DNA from: Solidesulfovibrio magneticus
GTDB lineage: Bacteria > Desulfobacterota > Desulfovibrionia > Desulfovibrionales > Desulfovibrionaceae
Reading direction: 5' to 3'
Length of the DNA stretch: 16,801 bases
Assembly (NCBI GenBank): GCA_002482565.1
Contig: DLGG01000189.1
Coordinates: 505 to 17,305 of the forward strand
Positions 16,433-16,801 of this stretch are shown here, in pieces; within the stretch, counting starts at the first letter, position 1, and every line of letters begins with the position of its first letter. Position numbers and translations under genes: made by a program. The notes beneath the pieces are model-generated. The model saw only the letters and a program-made list of their open reading frames with translations. It searched no databases and had not been told where the DNA came from.

Positions 16433-16455
16433 CCAAAGGGGCTGAGCCCCTTTGG
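16433..16455. repeat. Perfect 10-bp palindromic hairpin after the operon
   Basis: CCAAAGGGGC (16433-16442) and GCCCCTTTGG (16446-16455) pair perfectly around a TGA loop. It lies 34 nt after the last operon stop. There is no T-run behind it (AAACCCC follows), so it is not a classic intrinsic terminator, though it may stabilise or end the operon transcript. It resembles short GC-rich palindromes that recur in intergenic regions of related genomes; that recurrence cannot be verified here. Confidence 0.7.
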
Positions 16456-16552
16456 AAACCCCGAATGGGGATGGCAAGGGAAGGGACCGCGTCGGTGGCC
16501 GCAGGCGTTTGCGGCTCTTTGAGCGCTTGCGCGCTTGGCGGCTGCGCCGCAT

Positions 16553-16629
16553 GGGTCGTTGGAATTTCACGGGCTTCGATGCGCCCGGCTGTCGCCGGGT
16601 GCTCGAAACCCGCGAAATGCCAACGACCC
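16553..16629. repeat. Long imperfect inverted repeat (about 36-bp arms)
   Basis: Left arm 16553-16589 and right arm 16594-16629 pair over nearly their whole length with a 4-nt loop (TGTC), starting GGGTCGTTGG and ending CCAACGACCC. There are only a few mismatches and one bulge. The mismatches spread along both arms suggest an older element whose arms have drifted. The transcript would fold into a long stable rod. There is no T-run. Confidence 0.8.
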
Positions 16630-16711
16630 GGTTCGCCAGGGGGCTACCCGGCACGGGACAGGCGGGGATTTCCTGGGAAAGGACTGTGCGTCCTGTTGAG
16701 CGCAAGAACAT

Positions 16712-16769
16712 GCGAAAAGCGCGGATTTTGGCGCGAGGCTTTGATCGCGCCAAAATCCGCGCTTTTCGC
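16712..16769. repeat. Perfect 25-bp inverted repeat with 8-nt loop
   Basis: The arm 16712-16736 (starting GCGAAAAGCGCGG) is the exact reverse complement of 16745-16769 (ending CCGCGCTTTTCGC). The loop is GGCTTTGA (16737-16744). No T-run flanks it on either strand. A perfect 25-bp stem so near a drifted palindrome implies recent origin or selection. Confidence 0.88.
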
Positions 16770-16801
16770 TGGCGAGTTGGGGGCTTGAAATTGGCGGTTG
16801 C

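Larger units (their letters stand above)
16400..16801. other. Gene-free, palindrome-dense intergenic region
   Basis: About 400 nt downstream of the operon with no supportable gene on either strand. It contains at least five inverted repeats between 16433 and 16769, listed separately where strong. A smaller hairpin CCCC (16459-16462) / GGGG (16467-16470) and another GCGGC (16538-16542) / GCCGC (16546-16550) lie between the larger ones. The density suggests a composite REP/BIME-like intergenic element. Confidence 0.6.

Noticed and set aside
16420..16788. Open frame of 122 codons in the region after the operon
   Set aside because: It runs through the palindromes, has no ribosome site and its translation looks like read-through of repeats.
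1..16801. CRISPR array, tRNA, rRNA, insertion sequence
   Set aside because: No regularly spaced direct repeats, no tRNA or rRNA sequence recognised, and no transposase or flanking target duplications seen.

Overview
The window is GC-rich, tightly packed bacterial DNA. All convincing genes lie on the + strand. Codon usage, the protein sequences and the combination of a chemoreceptor, an upp-uraA pair, sigma-54-type promoters and an envelope polysaccharide locus suggest a sulfate-reducing deltaproteobacterium of the Desulfovibrio/Solidesulfovibrio type. That placement is an inference from sequence style; there is no marker gene here that proves it.

Layout. (1) 1-451: the C-terminal end of a methyl-accepting chemotaxis protein, cut by the window edge, followed by a rho-independent terminator. 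(2) 587-2495: a uracil salvage pair, upp (uracil phosphoribosyltransferase) and a uraA-type uracil permease, closed by a strong terminator at 2644-2680. (3) 2681-2926: a very small isolated transcription unit made of a near-perfect -24/-12 (sigma-54) promoter, a strong Shine-Dalgarno, a 33-codon hydrophobic ORF and a perfect 14-bp terminator hairpin. (4) 2981-5319: a single gene for a secreted protein that nests a polysaccharide-deacetylase-like domain inside a right-handed beta-helix protein, with its own terminator. (5) 5590-16399: a five-gene operon that looks like a complete synthase-dependent exopolysaccharide machine. It encodes a PilZ-GT2 membrane synthase, a membrane-anchored pseudo-deacetylase with lectin-like and C-terminal domains, a 1619-residue TPR/outer-membrane beta-barrel protein with a degenerate deacetylase domain between TPR and barrel, a GH18-like probable lipoprotein, and a secreted deacetylase with intact metal ligands. 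(6) 16400-16801: no gene seen, but a dense set of inverted repeats, including a perfect 25-bp hairpin.

How the operon may work. By analogy with Pga (PNAG), Pel, alginate and cellulose systems, the inner-membrane GT2 would polymerise and extrude a glycan, probably under cyclic-di-GMP control through its fused PilZ domain. Periplasmic proteins would bind, de-acetylate or trim it, and the TPR/barrel protein would guide it across the outer membrane. The gene set does not match any of those systems one to one. The unusual theme is repeated use of the NodB/PgaB deacetylase fold: two copies with intact Asp-His-His ligands (genes at 2981 and 15254) and two that have lost them (genes at 7305 and 9289). 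The product is unknown. The synthase motifs resemble hyaluronan/chitin/PNAG synthases, so an amino-sugar polymer is the most reasonable guess.
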